Shown here: positions 17,672 to 26,104 of the stretch, piece after piece
Layout: each line of letters starts with the position of its first letter
Numbering within the stretch: position 1 is the first letter of the stretch
Assembly (NCBI GenBank): GCA_910587555.1
Contig: CAJULV010000001.1
Location: 83,242 to 147,241 of the forward strand
Direction: 5' to 3'
Length of the DNA: 64,000 bases
DNA from: an uncultured Acetatifactor sp.
GTDB taxonomy: Bacteria > Bacillota > Clostridia > Lachnospirales > Lachnospiraceae
The notes under the pieces: model-generated
The model's input: only the letters and a program-made list of their open reading frames with translations
The model's database searches: none
Told to the model about the DNA's origin: nothing
Position numbers and translations under genes: made by a program

Positions 17672-18715
17672 TTAAGCGGGAGCATCGGCCGGCAGTTCCC
17701 ACGGATTGCTGTCTACCCGGACCACCTGTCCGCTTTCGGCGGATTCATAGGCGGCCAGCATTAAACGGATACTGGCTTCCATGTTTTGCAGGTTCAGCGG
17801 GAATTCGCTGCCGGTCTGCAGGGCATGATAAAAATCCGAAATACAGTCCCGATGCCCTGTGCCCCAGTAGCTCTTGCCCAAGGCTTCCCTGTGTTCCAGC
17901 CTGGGTTTTTCCCGGCGCCCGTCCGGGTAAAGCAGGGTGAGTTCCATTTCTTCAATGCGGATTGTCATATGCTCACAGGCGACTTCAATCAGGGGCGGCA
18001 CATCGGCGCAATAGGCGGTGGTGGCATAGAAAGAGGCATTGATATTTCCTTCAAACCGAATGAATGCCTCCATGGTATCTTCCACCTCGATGACACTTTT
18101 CAGATGATGATTGGCCATGGAGGCTTCCACTGCCAGAGGCCGGCCCAGGAGATACTGGAGCAAATCCATGGTGTGAACCGCCTGGTTAATCAGGACGCCG
18201 CCGCCTTCGGCGGCAAGCTTTCCGCGCCAGCCGCTGTCCGTATAATAAGCAGAGTCCCTGTGCCAGGTTACGATGCCGCGGGCACCCAGAATTTTCCCTG
18301 CCTTGCCGGAAGAGAGGATATGAAGGGCTGTCCGGATGCTGGGATTGTAGCGGTTCTGATAGCACAGGCCCAGCCGGGCGCCGGAATTTTTCACGGCCTG
18401 CTGCAGACGGTACAGCTGTTCCCGGGAGATAACGGGGGGCTTCTCCATGAAGACGTGAATACCCTGTGCCAGGGCATATTCCGCCATGGGAACATGGAGA
18501 TAATGCGGTGTGCAGATATGAAGGACATCCGGCTGTTCCTGACAAAGCATTTCCTCCAGGGATGTATAGGCGTTTGTGTGCCAGGTTTCGGCATAGGCCC
18601 TGGCCTTGCCGTCATCAATGTCCGCCGCCCCCACAAGGCTGGTGTCAATCCAGTCTGTCAGGACGCGGCCATGGAGCTGCGCTATGGTTCCGCAGCCTGC
18701 GATTGCGGATTTCAT
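17672..18715 (-). CDS. Gfo/Idh/MocA-family NAD(P)-dependent oxidoreductase 1
   Basis: This 347-residue protein has an N-terminal Rossmann domain (GCGTIAQLHG at 7-16, a variant of GxGxxA) and the family motif EKPP at 91-94 with catalytic Lys92. The C-terminal domain carries GGGVLINQAVHTMDLL (171-186) with the conserved His181. Such enzymes oxidise or reduce sugar hydroxyls, often at C3, using NAD(P). It lies between two sugar-enzyme genes in the same operon, 52 bp from the next gene. The start has an AAAGGAAA site. Exact substrate unknown. Confidence 0.92.
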   Translation of the reverse strand: MKSAIAGCGTIAQLHGRVLTDWIDTSLVGAADIDDGKARAYAETWHTNAYTSLEEMLCQEQPDVLHICTPHYLHVPMAEYALAQGIHVFMEKPPVISREQLYRLQQAVKNSGARLGLCYQNRYNPSIRTALHILSSGKAGKILGARGIVTWHRDSAYYTDSGWRGKLAAEGGGVLINQAVHTMDLLQYLLGRPLAVEASMANHHLKSVIEVEDTMEAFIRFEGNINASFYATTAYCADVPPLIEVACEHMTIRIEEMELTLLYPDGRREKPRLEHREALGKSYWGTGHRDCISDFYHALQTGSEFPLNLQNMEASIRLMLAAYESAESGQVVRVDSNPWELPADAPA

Positions 18716-18781
18716 AATATCGTTTCCTTTCCTGCGTTCATGATGCTGTCAAAGTGTTTGCAGCCCTGGCTGGCAGGGATG

Positions 18782-19954
18782 CTATTGGGGCTTGCTGCCA
18801 TAGCTGCCTTTGGTGTCGAAGGTAACTTCCTGCACGTCAGCTTTTTTCACGGAGGAGGCGCGCAAAGCATTCAGTTTTTCCAGAAACAGATCTTCGTCAA
18901 TGGGAAGTTCCACGGTTTTCTCCAGCCAGGAAGACAGGTGCATGGCGTTGGAAAGCTCCAGTCCGTGAATGCCTTCCGTGCCGTTTGCCACAAGGGGTTC
19001 TCCGCGGAGAATAGCGCCCGCAAAGGCATTCAATATGCCTACATGCTGGGGATTTTCACCGTCCAGGATAATTTCCCGTTCATGGCAGGGCGGCTTCTGG
19101 AAGCCTTCCGTTGCCTGGAAGCAGTACTCGCGCTCGCCTATTTCCAGTTCGTACAGGGTCAGTTTATTGTTTTCCGCTACCAGCTTTGCCTTTTCCAGGG
19201 TAACTTCCAGGCGGTTGGTGCCGGGGGCATCGGCAGTGGTGGTGACAAATACGCCTGTAGCACCGTTGGGAAACTCCAGGTAAGCAGTCACGTCATCCTC
19301 CACCTCGATATGATGCCACTTTCCGTTGTGACAGAAAGCGCGTACCCGGGAAGGCATGCCGCAAATCCACTGCAGCAGGTCCAGGTTGTGGGGACACTGG
19401 TTCAGAAGGACGCCGCCGCCCTCTCCGTCCCAGGTGGCCCGCCATCCGCCGGAATTGTAATAGGCTTGGGTGCGGTACCAGTCCGTAATAAGCCAGCTCA
19501 TGCGCTTCATCTCGCCGTAGTGTTTTCCTTGTACGATTTCGTACATCTTGCGGTAGATGCAGTTGGTGCGCTGGTTGAACATCATGCCGAAGACAAGTCC
19601 TGATTTCCCGGCGGCTTCATTCATTTCCCGAACCTGTTTCGTATAGACGCCGGCGGGTTTTTCGCACATGACATGCAGGCTGTGTTCCATTGCCAGCATG
19701 GCCAGGCGCGGATGGTCATAATGGGGGGTGGCGATCAGCACGGCATCGCACAGCCCGGAGGAAATCAGGCTGTCGCCGTCTTCGAAGACCGCAACAGTGC
19801 CCGGAAGCGCCGTTTCGGCCCAGCTTCGCCTGCTTTCCCGAAGGTCTGCGACTGCGGTTAAGGCGATTTCGGGAGTACGGCCTTCCAGAATATTGCCGCA
19901 ATGGCCGCTTCCCATGTTTCCGATTCCGATGATACCTAATTTTACCTGTTTCAT
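18782..19954 (-). CDS. Gfo/Idh/MocA-family NAD(P)-dependent oxidoreductase 2
   Basis: This 390-residue dehydrogenase is related to its neighbour. The Rossmann motif is GIGNMGSGH (10-18), the EKP motif is at 98-100, and GEGGGVLLNQCPHNLDLLQW carries the conserved His189. The block NSGGWRATW before it parallels DSGWRGKL in the neighbour. The protein is longer, with a C-terminal tail of about 30 residues rich in charged amino acids. The start follows AAAGGAG. Two dehydrogenases plus two barrel enzymes suggest oxidation, rearrangement and re-reduction of a sugar or glycoside. Confidence 0.92.
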   Translation of the reverse strand: MKQVKLGIIGIGNMGSGHCGNILEGRTPEIALTAVADLRESRRSWAETALPGTVAVFEDGDSLISSGLCDAVLIATPHYDHPRLAMLAMEHSLHVMCEKPAGVYTKQVREMNEAAGKSGLVFGMMFNQRTNCIYRKMYEIVQGKHYGEMKRMSWLITDWYRTQAYYNSGGWRATWDGEGGGVLLNQCPHNLDLLQWICGMPSRVRAFCHNGKWHHIEVEDDVTAYLEFPNGATGVFVTTTADAPGTNRLEVTLEKAKLVAENNKLTLYELEIGEREYCFQATEGFQKPPCHEREIILDGENPQHVGILNAFAGAILRGEPLVANGTEGIHGLELSNAMHLSSWLEKTVELPIDEDLFLEKLNALRASSVKKADVQEVTFDTKGSYGSKPQ

Positions 19955-20098
19955 AGACAGACTCCTTTATCATTCTAAGACATATATTCCCGCATTCCCG
20001 AAGGCACCGTCATGCCGTCGGCCGCTGCAAGTGCTGCCTGTATGTGCCCTCACAGGAAACGGCCGGGAGATTTGCCGGATGTACGGGAGACCGGGATT

Positions 20099-20881
20099 TC
20101 AGCAGTACCCGGCATTTTTCAGGTTCCGATAGCTGGTTTCCAGACAGTCAAAGGGGCTTCCCTGGCAGGTGTCCTGTTCCACCAGCAGATATTCACAGCA
20201 GGTTTCTTCCAGGCTTTTCAGAATACCAGGGAAGTTGAGGTTGCCTTCCATGACGGGAGCCATGAAGGAGGACATTCCCTTCACCTGCATATCCTTCAGA
20301 TGGACGCAGGGAATTCTGTCTTTCAGCAGATGGATCCACTGGCATACATCCGCTCCGGCGGCGGCTACCCAGTATGTATCCAGGGTGATACCCAACTCAT
20401 CCGGCCCAAAGCCCTCCAGCAGGTATTCCATAATCCGTTTGCGGGGACTTGCGTTTGGCAGCTGTTCGGCTTCGAAGGCTTCGAACTCCAGGTTGTGGTT
20501 ATGGTACATGAGCAGTTTGCCGGCAGCGGCAATTTCCTTTGCAGGCTCTTTGAAATCATGCATAAAGCGGTGAAGCCATTCCTTTGTGTGGTATTTTTCG
20601 GGCATGCAGCCAAGGCCGATGTATTTGCAGCCCAGGATGTCATGCTCATGTATCAACGCTTTTGTGTCGTTGAGAATACGGTCCACATTGCTGTGGGTCA
20701 GGACGATTTCCAGACCCTCCCGGTCGCAGATTTCGCGTACCTTCTCCGGGCGGATACTGCCGATGGCGGAAATCTGAACGGTTTTGTATCCGATTTTTGC
20801 GATTTTTGACATGGTCAGGGCAAAATCGGATTCCGTCTGTGTGTAAGCCCTGACAGTGTATAACTGTGCGCCTGTTTTCAT
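20099..20881 (-). CDS. Sugar phosphate isomerase/epimerase (TIM barrel) 2
   Basis: This 260-residue barrel protein is the first gene of the operon. Probable metal ligands are Glu132 (HNHNLEFE), Asp168 (ITLDTYW), His194 (VHLKDM) and Glu235 (LLVEQD). It opens with MKTGAQLYTVR, typical of the family. I chose the ATG at 20881 because TAGGAGGAAC lies just upstream; a reading from 21142 would run over the AraC promoter region. It is 144 bp from the next gene. It probably handles a keto-sugar or sugar phosphate. Confidence 0.9.
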   Translation of the reverse strand: MKTGAQLYTVRAYTQTESDFALTMSKIAKIGYKTVQISAIGSIRPEKVREICDREGLEIVLTHSNVDRILNDTKALIHEHDILGCKYIGLGCMPEKYHTKEWLHRFMHDFKEPAKEIAAAGKLLMYHNHNLEFEAFEAEQLPNASPRKRIMEYLLEGFGPDELGITLDTYWVAAAGADVCQWIHLLKDRIPCVHLKDMQVKGMSSFMAPVMEGNLNFPGILKSLEETCCEYLLVEQDTCQGSPFDCLETSYRNLKNAGYC

Positions 20882-21116
20882 GTTAAAAGTTCCTCCTAAA
20901 TGAAGTTTCTGAAGAATAAAGTTTTTTCTATCGGTTTCTTTAACTATAGTCCATGGTGAACGGAAAAACCATTGCATGGAGTAATTAAAACATTGCAAAT
21001 ATAGCGGTGGTGGAGTAATATGGGAGACAGGAATGGAATGGACGGCCGTAAAGCAGGGAAACCGTGAGCGAAAGGGCCGGCCATGTATTGGAAAAGGAGC
21101 GACGGGAGAGGCGTAA

Positions 21117-22007
21117 ATGAATCCGGATGTATGTATAAACACTGAGAAAATATCCTTCGGATACGCTGTATCCAGGGAGGTAACAGAGCAGTATGCCCTG
21201 CACTGCCATAATTTTTATGAAGTATATTGTTTTCTGGAAGGAGACGTGGATTATCTGGTGGAAGGGCGGCATTATAAACCCAGGGCCAACAGCCTGCTGC
21301 TGCTTTCGCCCCATGCCTTCCACGGTGTCAGGGTAAACAGTACCGCTCCCTACAAACGGTATTCCCTGCATTTCCATCCGGAGCTGCTGAGCCGGGAGCG
21401 GCGCAGCGTTTTGCTGCGTGCTTTTCCGCAGTCGGGGCGGGCAGAGGAGAGAGAAATCTATTTCGAGGATGGGGAAAAGTACCGGCTTCCGGCATTCCTG
21501 GAGAGCTTGGAAGAATGTGCGCTGCTGCCGGAACCTTTTCGGGAACAGCTGTTGCCGATACGGCTGGAAGCGCTGCTGTCTGAGATTGCTGTCATGAGTG
21601 CTGCCGCAGCGCCTGATTCCAAGGATGAGACGGAAAACAGGGTGACGGAGATTCTGTTTTACATGAATAAGCATTTGAGCGAGCCGATTACGCTGGATGA
21701 TATTTCGGCGCATTTCTATATCAGCAAGCACCATCTGAACAAGGTTTTCCGCAGGGCTACGGGCACTACGGTGATGGACTACCTGATGAGGAAGCGTGTG
21801 GTTTATGCGCAGCTGCTGCTGAATAACGGATGCCATGCCAAGGAGGCGGCCTTCAGCAGCGGTTTCGGAGATTACTCGTCGTTTTATCGCGCCTATGTGA
21901 AGACGCTGGGGCATACGCCGGGGAAGGACAGGGGAACGTTTCTGGCCGTTTCGGAGCAGATGAGGCAGGAGACGGTGGCTGTGCATGTCCATGGGCAGGA
22001 TATGTGA
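21117..22007 (+). CDS. AraC-family transcriptional regulator
   Basis: This 296-residue protein has an N-terminal cupin-like effector domain (HCHNFYEVYCFLEGDVDY, LLLLSPHAFHGV) and a C-terminal double helix-turn-helix (about 183-285), including ITLDDISAHFYISKHHLNKVF and AAFSSGFGDYSSFYRAYVK. It is transcribed away from the four-gene sugar cluster. The 235 bp between them contain no strong sigma-A promoter on the minus strand, only TATAGT without a good -35, as expected for an activator-dependent operon. The effector is probably the sugar substrate. The start follows GGGAGAGG. Confidence 0.93.
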   Translation: MNPDVCINTEKISFGYAVSREVTEQYALHCHNFYEVYCFLEGDVDYLVEGRHYKPRANSLLLLSPHAFHGVRVNSTAPYKRYSLHFHPELLSRERRSVLLRAFPQSGRAEEREIYFEDGEKYRLPAFLESLEECALLPEPFREQLLPIRLEALLSEIAVMSAAAAPDSKDETENRVTEILFYMNKHLSEPITLDDISAHFYISKHHLNKVFRRATGTTVMDYLMRKRVVYAQLLLNNGCHAKEAAFSSGFGDYSSFYRAYVKTLGHTPGKDRGTFLAVSEQMRQETVAVHVHGQDM

Positions 22008-22127
22008 GCGGATATGGTTCTTTGCCGGCTCGTTGCGTGGCGGAACGGGAAGGGCGGTTTACCTGTCGGCGTCCTGCCGCGCATTGGCCAGGGCGGAAAA
22101 CGTGTCCGCACGGCAATGACGGCCAGC

Positions 22128-22184
22128 TGTAACAGTTCATACAGCCCCTCTCGCAAAGTCAAAATTGCGCCCTGTGCAATTTTG
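22128..22184 (-). repeat. Dispersed palindromic repeat, copy C
   Basis: The sequence TGTAACAGTTCA (22128) is followed by the copy B core in the opposite orientation (22145-22175, 30 of 31 identical). The end forms a perfect hairpin, CAAAATTGC / GCAATTTTG (22160-22184). The rest of the 22008-22438 space holds no gene. Confidence 0.75.
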
Positions 22185-22247
22185 CAAGGCCAGCCGGCTG
22201 TTAAGCCGTAGATGCGGAAGAAAAAGATAGGAAAAATCCGGCATATG

Positions 22248-22256
22248 TGTTATACT
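22248..22256 (+). promoter_or_regulatory. Extended -10 promoter of the NYN gene
   Basis: TGTTATACT is an extended -10 motif about 180 nt before the NYN gene. No clear -35 box is seen. Confidence 0.45.
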
Positions 22257-22438
22257 TGATACACGCAGGCGAAAACCCAGGCGGCTGTGAGCGAAACGCT
22301 GGCAGGAACTCGGCGATGGGGCACGGATGCCGGTAAACAAAAGCGCCTGCGGGCAGGACAAAGGCAGCAGGGTAAAGGCTGTCCGGGGGTCGGCAGGATC
22401 CTCCGATTTCTGGGCTGTGACAAGAATGGAGACGAATT

Positions 22439-23464
22439 ATGGAAGAAATCATGGAATCAATGTCCAATGAGAAAATGCAGTTTGCGGTATTGATTGATGC
22501 GGATAATATCAGTTCAAAATACGCGGTTACCATATTTGAAGAGCTTGAAAAATATGGTTTGACCAGCTATCGCCGTATCTATGGCAACTGGTCAAAGGGA
22601 AACGGCTGGTCCGAGGGGCTGCTTCTGGAGCATTCCATTATGCCGGTGCAGCAGTTTTCCTATACCACAGGGAAAAACGCCACGGATATGGCAATGGTGA
22701 TTGACGCCATGGACATTCTCTACAAAAACAAGGTGCAGGGCTTCTGCCTGGTTACCAGTGACAGCGATTTTACCAGGCTTGCCATGCGGCTGCGGGAGGA
22801 AAACATGTTCGTATTGGGCATGGGCGAATCCAAGACGCCGCTGGCCCTGACCAGAGCCTGCAATAAGTTCATCCATCTGAATCTGGTGGCGGAGCAGAAT
22901 ATGGATGAAGAGATGGCCATGGGGGCAGGGAATGTGCAGGGTGCGAGAAATCCCATGGAAGAGAAGCACGGCAGGGCAGGGGAGTATGCCGGCAGTCAGG
23001 ACGCTGCGTCTGTGGAGGAACAGAACGTGACTTCCATTTCGGAAGTGAGGCAGGTAATACTCACCCTGATCAATGAAAGCGGAGGAAGGCAGGTTGATCT
23101 TGCCCGGGTAGGCAATCGGCTGAATGATAAATTTACGGATTTTGATGTGCGCAATTATGGATATTATAAGCTGAGTACCATGATTGACCAGGAGCTTCCC
23201 GATCTTCATGTGAAAAAGATCAGCAACCAGTATTATGTAGAGCGCCGTTCCAATCTGACCAAGGAGGAACTGGAGCAGGAAATCTGCCGTATGATAGCGA
23301 AGAACGGAGGTATGGTAGAGAACTTGGCAAGCCTGAACGACGAGCTGCATAAGAAATATAAGCAACTGGATTTTAAGCAGTTCGGATATAACCGGATATC
23401 CAGCTTTCTGCGCAGCCTGAACTCGGTTACGGTCCACGAGAATGAAGTGTCTCTGAAAAAGTAA
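22439..23464 (+). CDS. NYN-domain ribonuclease with two OST-HTH domains
   Basis: This 341-residue protein has an N-terminal NYN (PIN-like, LabA/DUF88) nuclease domain. The acidic catalytic residues fit Asp20/Asp22 (VLIDADN), the Asp in KNATDMAMVIDAMD and the pair in TSDSDFTRLA. Two OST-HTH/LOTUS RNA-binding domains follow, at about 194-263 and 266-337, each with the pattern of a folded helix-turn-helix and a GYYKL or GYNRI turn. The linker (165-190) is variable. It is expected to bind and cut structured RNA. ATG start behind GGAG. Confidence 0.9.
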   Translation: MEEIMESMSNEKMQFAVLIDADNISSKYAVTIFEELEKYGLTSYRRIYGNWSKGNGWSEGLLLEHSIMPVQQFSYTTGKNATDMAMVIDAMDILYKNKVQGFCLVTSDSDFTRLAMRLREENMFVLGMGESKTPLALTRACNKFIHLNLVAEQNMDEEMAMGAGNVQGARNPMEEKHGRAGEYAGSQDAASVEEQNVTSISEVRQVILTLINESGGRQVDLARVGNRLNDKFTDFDVRNYGYYKLSTMIDQELPDLHVKKISNQYYVERRSNLTKEELEQEICRMIAKNGGMVENLASLNDELHKKYKQLDFKQFGYNRISSFLRSLNSVTVHENEVSLKK

Positions 23465-23611
23465 ACGGTATCTGATACGGGCACAGGATAATGACTCTGT
23501 TGATCGGAGACATCTGTTGAGAGAGCTGGCGAAAAACGCCTGTACATGGGACAGAGCAACTGTATCTGTAAACAGGTGAAAAGAAGAAAAATGTTACGGA
23601 GGGACTTCAGG

Positions 23612-23899
23612 GTGAGATATCTGCCAATATTGAAAGAATTATTTGAGTCGGATACAGTCATTATTTTTTTGATCGGACTGGCCGAGGCGTTGCTTTTGGG
23701 ATCTTGTCTCCAAAATAATAAAAAGATGGGAATCGCAGCCGGAATAGCGGCGCTAGTCTATGGAGTGTGTGAAGTGGCATCCAATCTGCACGGAAACTTT
23801 CTGCCGCAGCTATTTCTGTTGTTTCTGGGTACGGCTGCACTTGGCTCTCTGGCAGGATCTGGGTTCTGGATGGTACTGAAGTCCATAGATGGGAGATAA
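23612..23899 (+). CDS. Small integral membrane protein
   Basis: This protein of about 95 residues has three hydrophobic segments (IIFLIGLAEALLLG, MGIAAGIAALVYGV and LFLLFLGTAALGSLAG). The start is uncertain: a GTG at 23612 lies 8 nt after CGGAGGG, while an in-frame ATG at 23591 has a weak site. I prefer the GTG. It ends 26 bp before rarA and may be cotranscribed with it. I do not recognise the family. Confidence 0.6.
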   Translation: MRYLPILKELFESDTVIIFLIGLAEALLLGSCLQNNKKMGIAAGIAALVYGVCEVASNLHGNFLPQLFLLFLGTAALGSLAGSGFWMVLKSIDGR

Positions 23900-23925
23900 T
23901 AGAACAGGAAACGGATGGTAAGAAA

Positions 23926-25272
23926 ATGGATTTGAATCTATTTGACTATATGCGGGAAAGTGATATGGAAAAGGAGGCGCCGCTGGCTGCCAGAATGCGC
24001 CCCGGAACGCTGGAAGAGGTCGTGGGGCAGGAGCATATCGTGGGGAAGGATAAGCTGCTCTACCGCGCCATCAAGGCAGATAAGATCAGCTCCGTGATTT
24101 TTTACGGTCCTCCCGGCACGGGCAAGACCACTCTGGCAAAGGTGATTGCAAATTCCACCAGCGCCGAATTTACCCAGATCAATGCCACTGTGGCGGGGAA
24201 GAAGGACATGGAGGAGGTAGTGGCGAAGGCGAAGGAAATCCAGGGGATGTACGGGATGCGCACCATTCTCTTTATTGACGAGATTCATCGTTTCAATAAG
24301 GCGCAGCAGGATTATCTGCTCCCCTTTGTGGAGGACGGCACGCTGATTTTAGTAGGTGCTACCACGGAGAATCCTTATTTTGAGGTCAATGGCGCACTGC
24401 TTTCCAGATCCGTTATCTTTGAGTTGAAGCCTGTTCCGCCGGAGGCGATACGGGAGCTTCTGAAAAAGGCAGTGTATGATGTGGACAGAGGTATGGGGAG
24501 TTATGACGCGGTAATTGACGAAGACGCGTTGGACTTCCTGGCGGATGTATCGGGCGGGGACGCCAGGCATGCGCTGAACGCCGTGGAATTGGGCATTATG
24601 AGTACTGCCCGCAGCGGAGACGGCAAAATACATATCACACTGGAGGTTGCCCAGGAATGTATTCAGAAAAAAGCGGTGCGGTACGATAAAAGCGGCGATA
24701 ATCATTATGATACCGTTTCCGCCTTTATCAAAAGTATGCGGGGTTCCGATCCGGATGCGGCTGTATACTACCTGGCCAGAATGCTCTATGCGGGGGAAAA
24801 TGTCACTTTCATAGCCAGACGGATTATGATATGCGCGGCGGAGGACGTGGGAAACGCAGATCCCCAGGCGCTGGCAGTCGCAGTTAACGCATCTCTGGCA
24901 GTGGAACGCATCGGCATGCCGGAGGCGAAGATTATCCTGTCCCAGGCGGCAGCCTATGTGGCGTCCGCACCAAAAAGCAACGCGGCCTGCGAGGCGGTGT
25001 TCGCGGCGATGGAGGAAGTGGGGCGGAGCGGGAACCTGCCCATTCCGGCGCATCTTCAGGATGCCCACTATAAGGGGGCTTCGAAGCTGGGAAGAGGAAC
25101 CGGCTACAAGTATGCACATGACTATCCCAATCATTATGTAGAGCAGCAGTATCTTCCTTATGAATTAAACGGAAAAGAATTCTATAAACCCACCGGAAAC
25201 GGCTATGAAGCCAGGATAAGGGAACATATGCGCAGACTCAGGACCGAGGCCCGGGAAGCAGGGAAGTCCTGA
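23926..25272 (+). CDS. rarA: Replication-associated recombination protein RarA/MgsA
   Basis: This 448-residue AAA+ ATPase is a relative of clamp-loader and RuvB-type proteins. Walker A is GPPGTGKTT at 61-69, Walker B is LFIDEIHRF, and sensor 1 follows in VGATTENPYFEVN. The C-terminal tetramerisation part contains KSMRGSDPDAAVYYLARML and the ending region with AHLQDAHYKG. It acts at stalled replication forks and single-strand gaps. Length fits the family. It is convergent with the DUF4364 gene, leaving only 11 bp between the stops. Confidence 0.95.
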   Translation: MDLNLFDYMRESDMEKEAPLAARMRPGTLEEVVGQEHIVGKDKLLYRAIKADKISSVIFYGPPGTGKTTLAKVIANSTSAEFTQINATVAGKKDMEEVVAKAKEIQGMYGMRTILFIDEIHRFNKAQQDYLLPFVEDGTLILVGATTENPYFEVNGALLSRSVIFELKPVPPEAIRELLKKAVYDVDRGMGSYDAVIDEDALDFLADVSGGDARHALNAVELGIMSTARSGDGKIHITLEVAQECIQKKAVRYDKSGDNHYDTVSAFIKSMRGSDPDAAVYYLARMLYAGENVTFIARRIMICAAEDVGNADPQALAVAVNASLAVERIGMPEAKIILSQAAAYVASAPKSNAACEAVFAAMEEVGRSGNLPIPAHLQDAHYKGASKLGRGTGYKYAHDYPNHYVEQQYLPYELNGKEFYKPTGNGYEARIREHMRRLRTEAREAGKS

Positions 25273-25283
25273 AGCAAAATCCG

Positions 25284-25802
25284 CTAAAACAGCTGGGCTG
25301 TAAGATACTGGTAAATGTCCTGATTCTTCTTCTGCCAGTTGTCGCATATGTTTTTTGCAATCTCCTCCGTGGGGACGATCATTCGGATATCTACCAGATT
25401 GACGCCTCTGTCCTTTGCTACCAGGTGGGTTTCATATTCCCCGATGCCTGCCCGGTAGTAATAATCGCCCAGCACGGAGACCTCATTGCGGAGGACATAT
25501 TCGTTTTCCCGGAAATAGCCGTCAATATCCTTCTTGATGCCGTGGTTAATGCGGTTCTGGAAGAACAGCAGGGTCTCCCGTCCTTCCGGTGTAATGGAGA
25601 GATGGGTACGGTTTAAGATGGTGCGGGAAGTAATCATCCGGGCATCCAGCAGTTCGTTGATAACCTGCTGCAGCGTCAGGTAATTGGTATATTCCCGTTC
25701 CAGGATGAAATCGCTGACCTGTGCGTTGGTCAGCGGGAAATTGACCCTGTCCAGCATATAGAGTACGATTAATTTATATAAAGTCAACGGATCCTGAAAC
25801 AT
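25284..25802 (-). CDS. DUF4364 family protein
   Basis: This 172-residue protein fits the Clostridial DUF4364 family. It opens with FQDPLTLYKLIVLYMLDRV, followed by a winged-helix-like region (FPLTNAQVSDFI, LQQVINELLDARMI, LSITPEGRETLL) that resembles a PadR/MarR DNA-binding fold. The second half (about 85-172) is predicted beta-rich. A role as a transcription regulator is inference; the family is uncharacterised. The start follows GGAAGGGG and a good promoter lies upstream. Confidence 0.88.
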   Translation of the reverse strand: MFQDPLTLYKLIVLYMLDRVNFPLTNAQVSDFILEREYTNYLTLQQVINELLDARMITSRTILNRTHLSITPEGRETLLFFQNRINHGIKKDIDGYFRENEYVLRNEVSVLGDYYYRAGIGEYETHLVAKDRGVNLVDIRMIVPTEEIAKNICDNWQKKNQDIYQYLTAQLF

Positions 25803-25853
25803 ATTATACTATCCCCTTCCGAATCTGATGCAGTATATTTTAGAACTATCTGT

Positions 25854-25882
25854 ATCATATAATAGATTTCGGCACTTCGCAA
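25854..25882 (-). promoter_or_regulatory. Promoter of the DUF4364 gene
   Basis: On the minus strand TTGCGA (25877-25882) and TATGAT (25854-25859) are 17 bp apart, about 50 nt before the start codon. Confidence 0.7.
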
Positions 25883-26104
25883 GAGATTCCGCAGGAATAT
25901 TTTACGGTTCATCAGCAAAAGTGCGGTATAAATGAAAGACAATGATATCATAATTAAAATTAGGGCTTCCTATTTTTGGAAAAGTGTATTATAATGTCGG
26001 TACGGCATGATATTCAATCATGCTTCAAAGGCAGCATGTCAATGACGAATCTGGCTGTGTTCCCCGTTTAAAAATGTAGTTACTATGAAGATCAGGAGGA
26101 ATTT

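Noticed and set aside
17786..19603. Plus-strand 605-codon frame across the two dehydrogenase genes
   Set aside because: The minus-strand genes have full family motifs and ribosome sites. The plus frame runs across two genes and the gap between them, which a real gene would not do.
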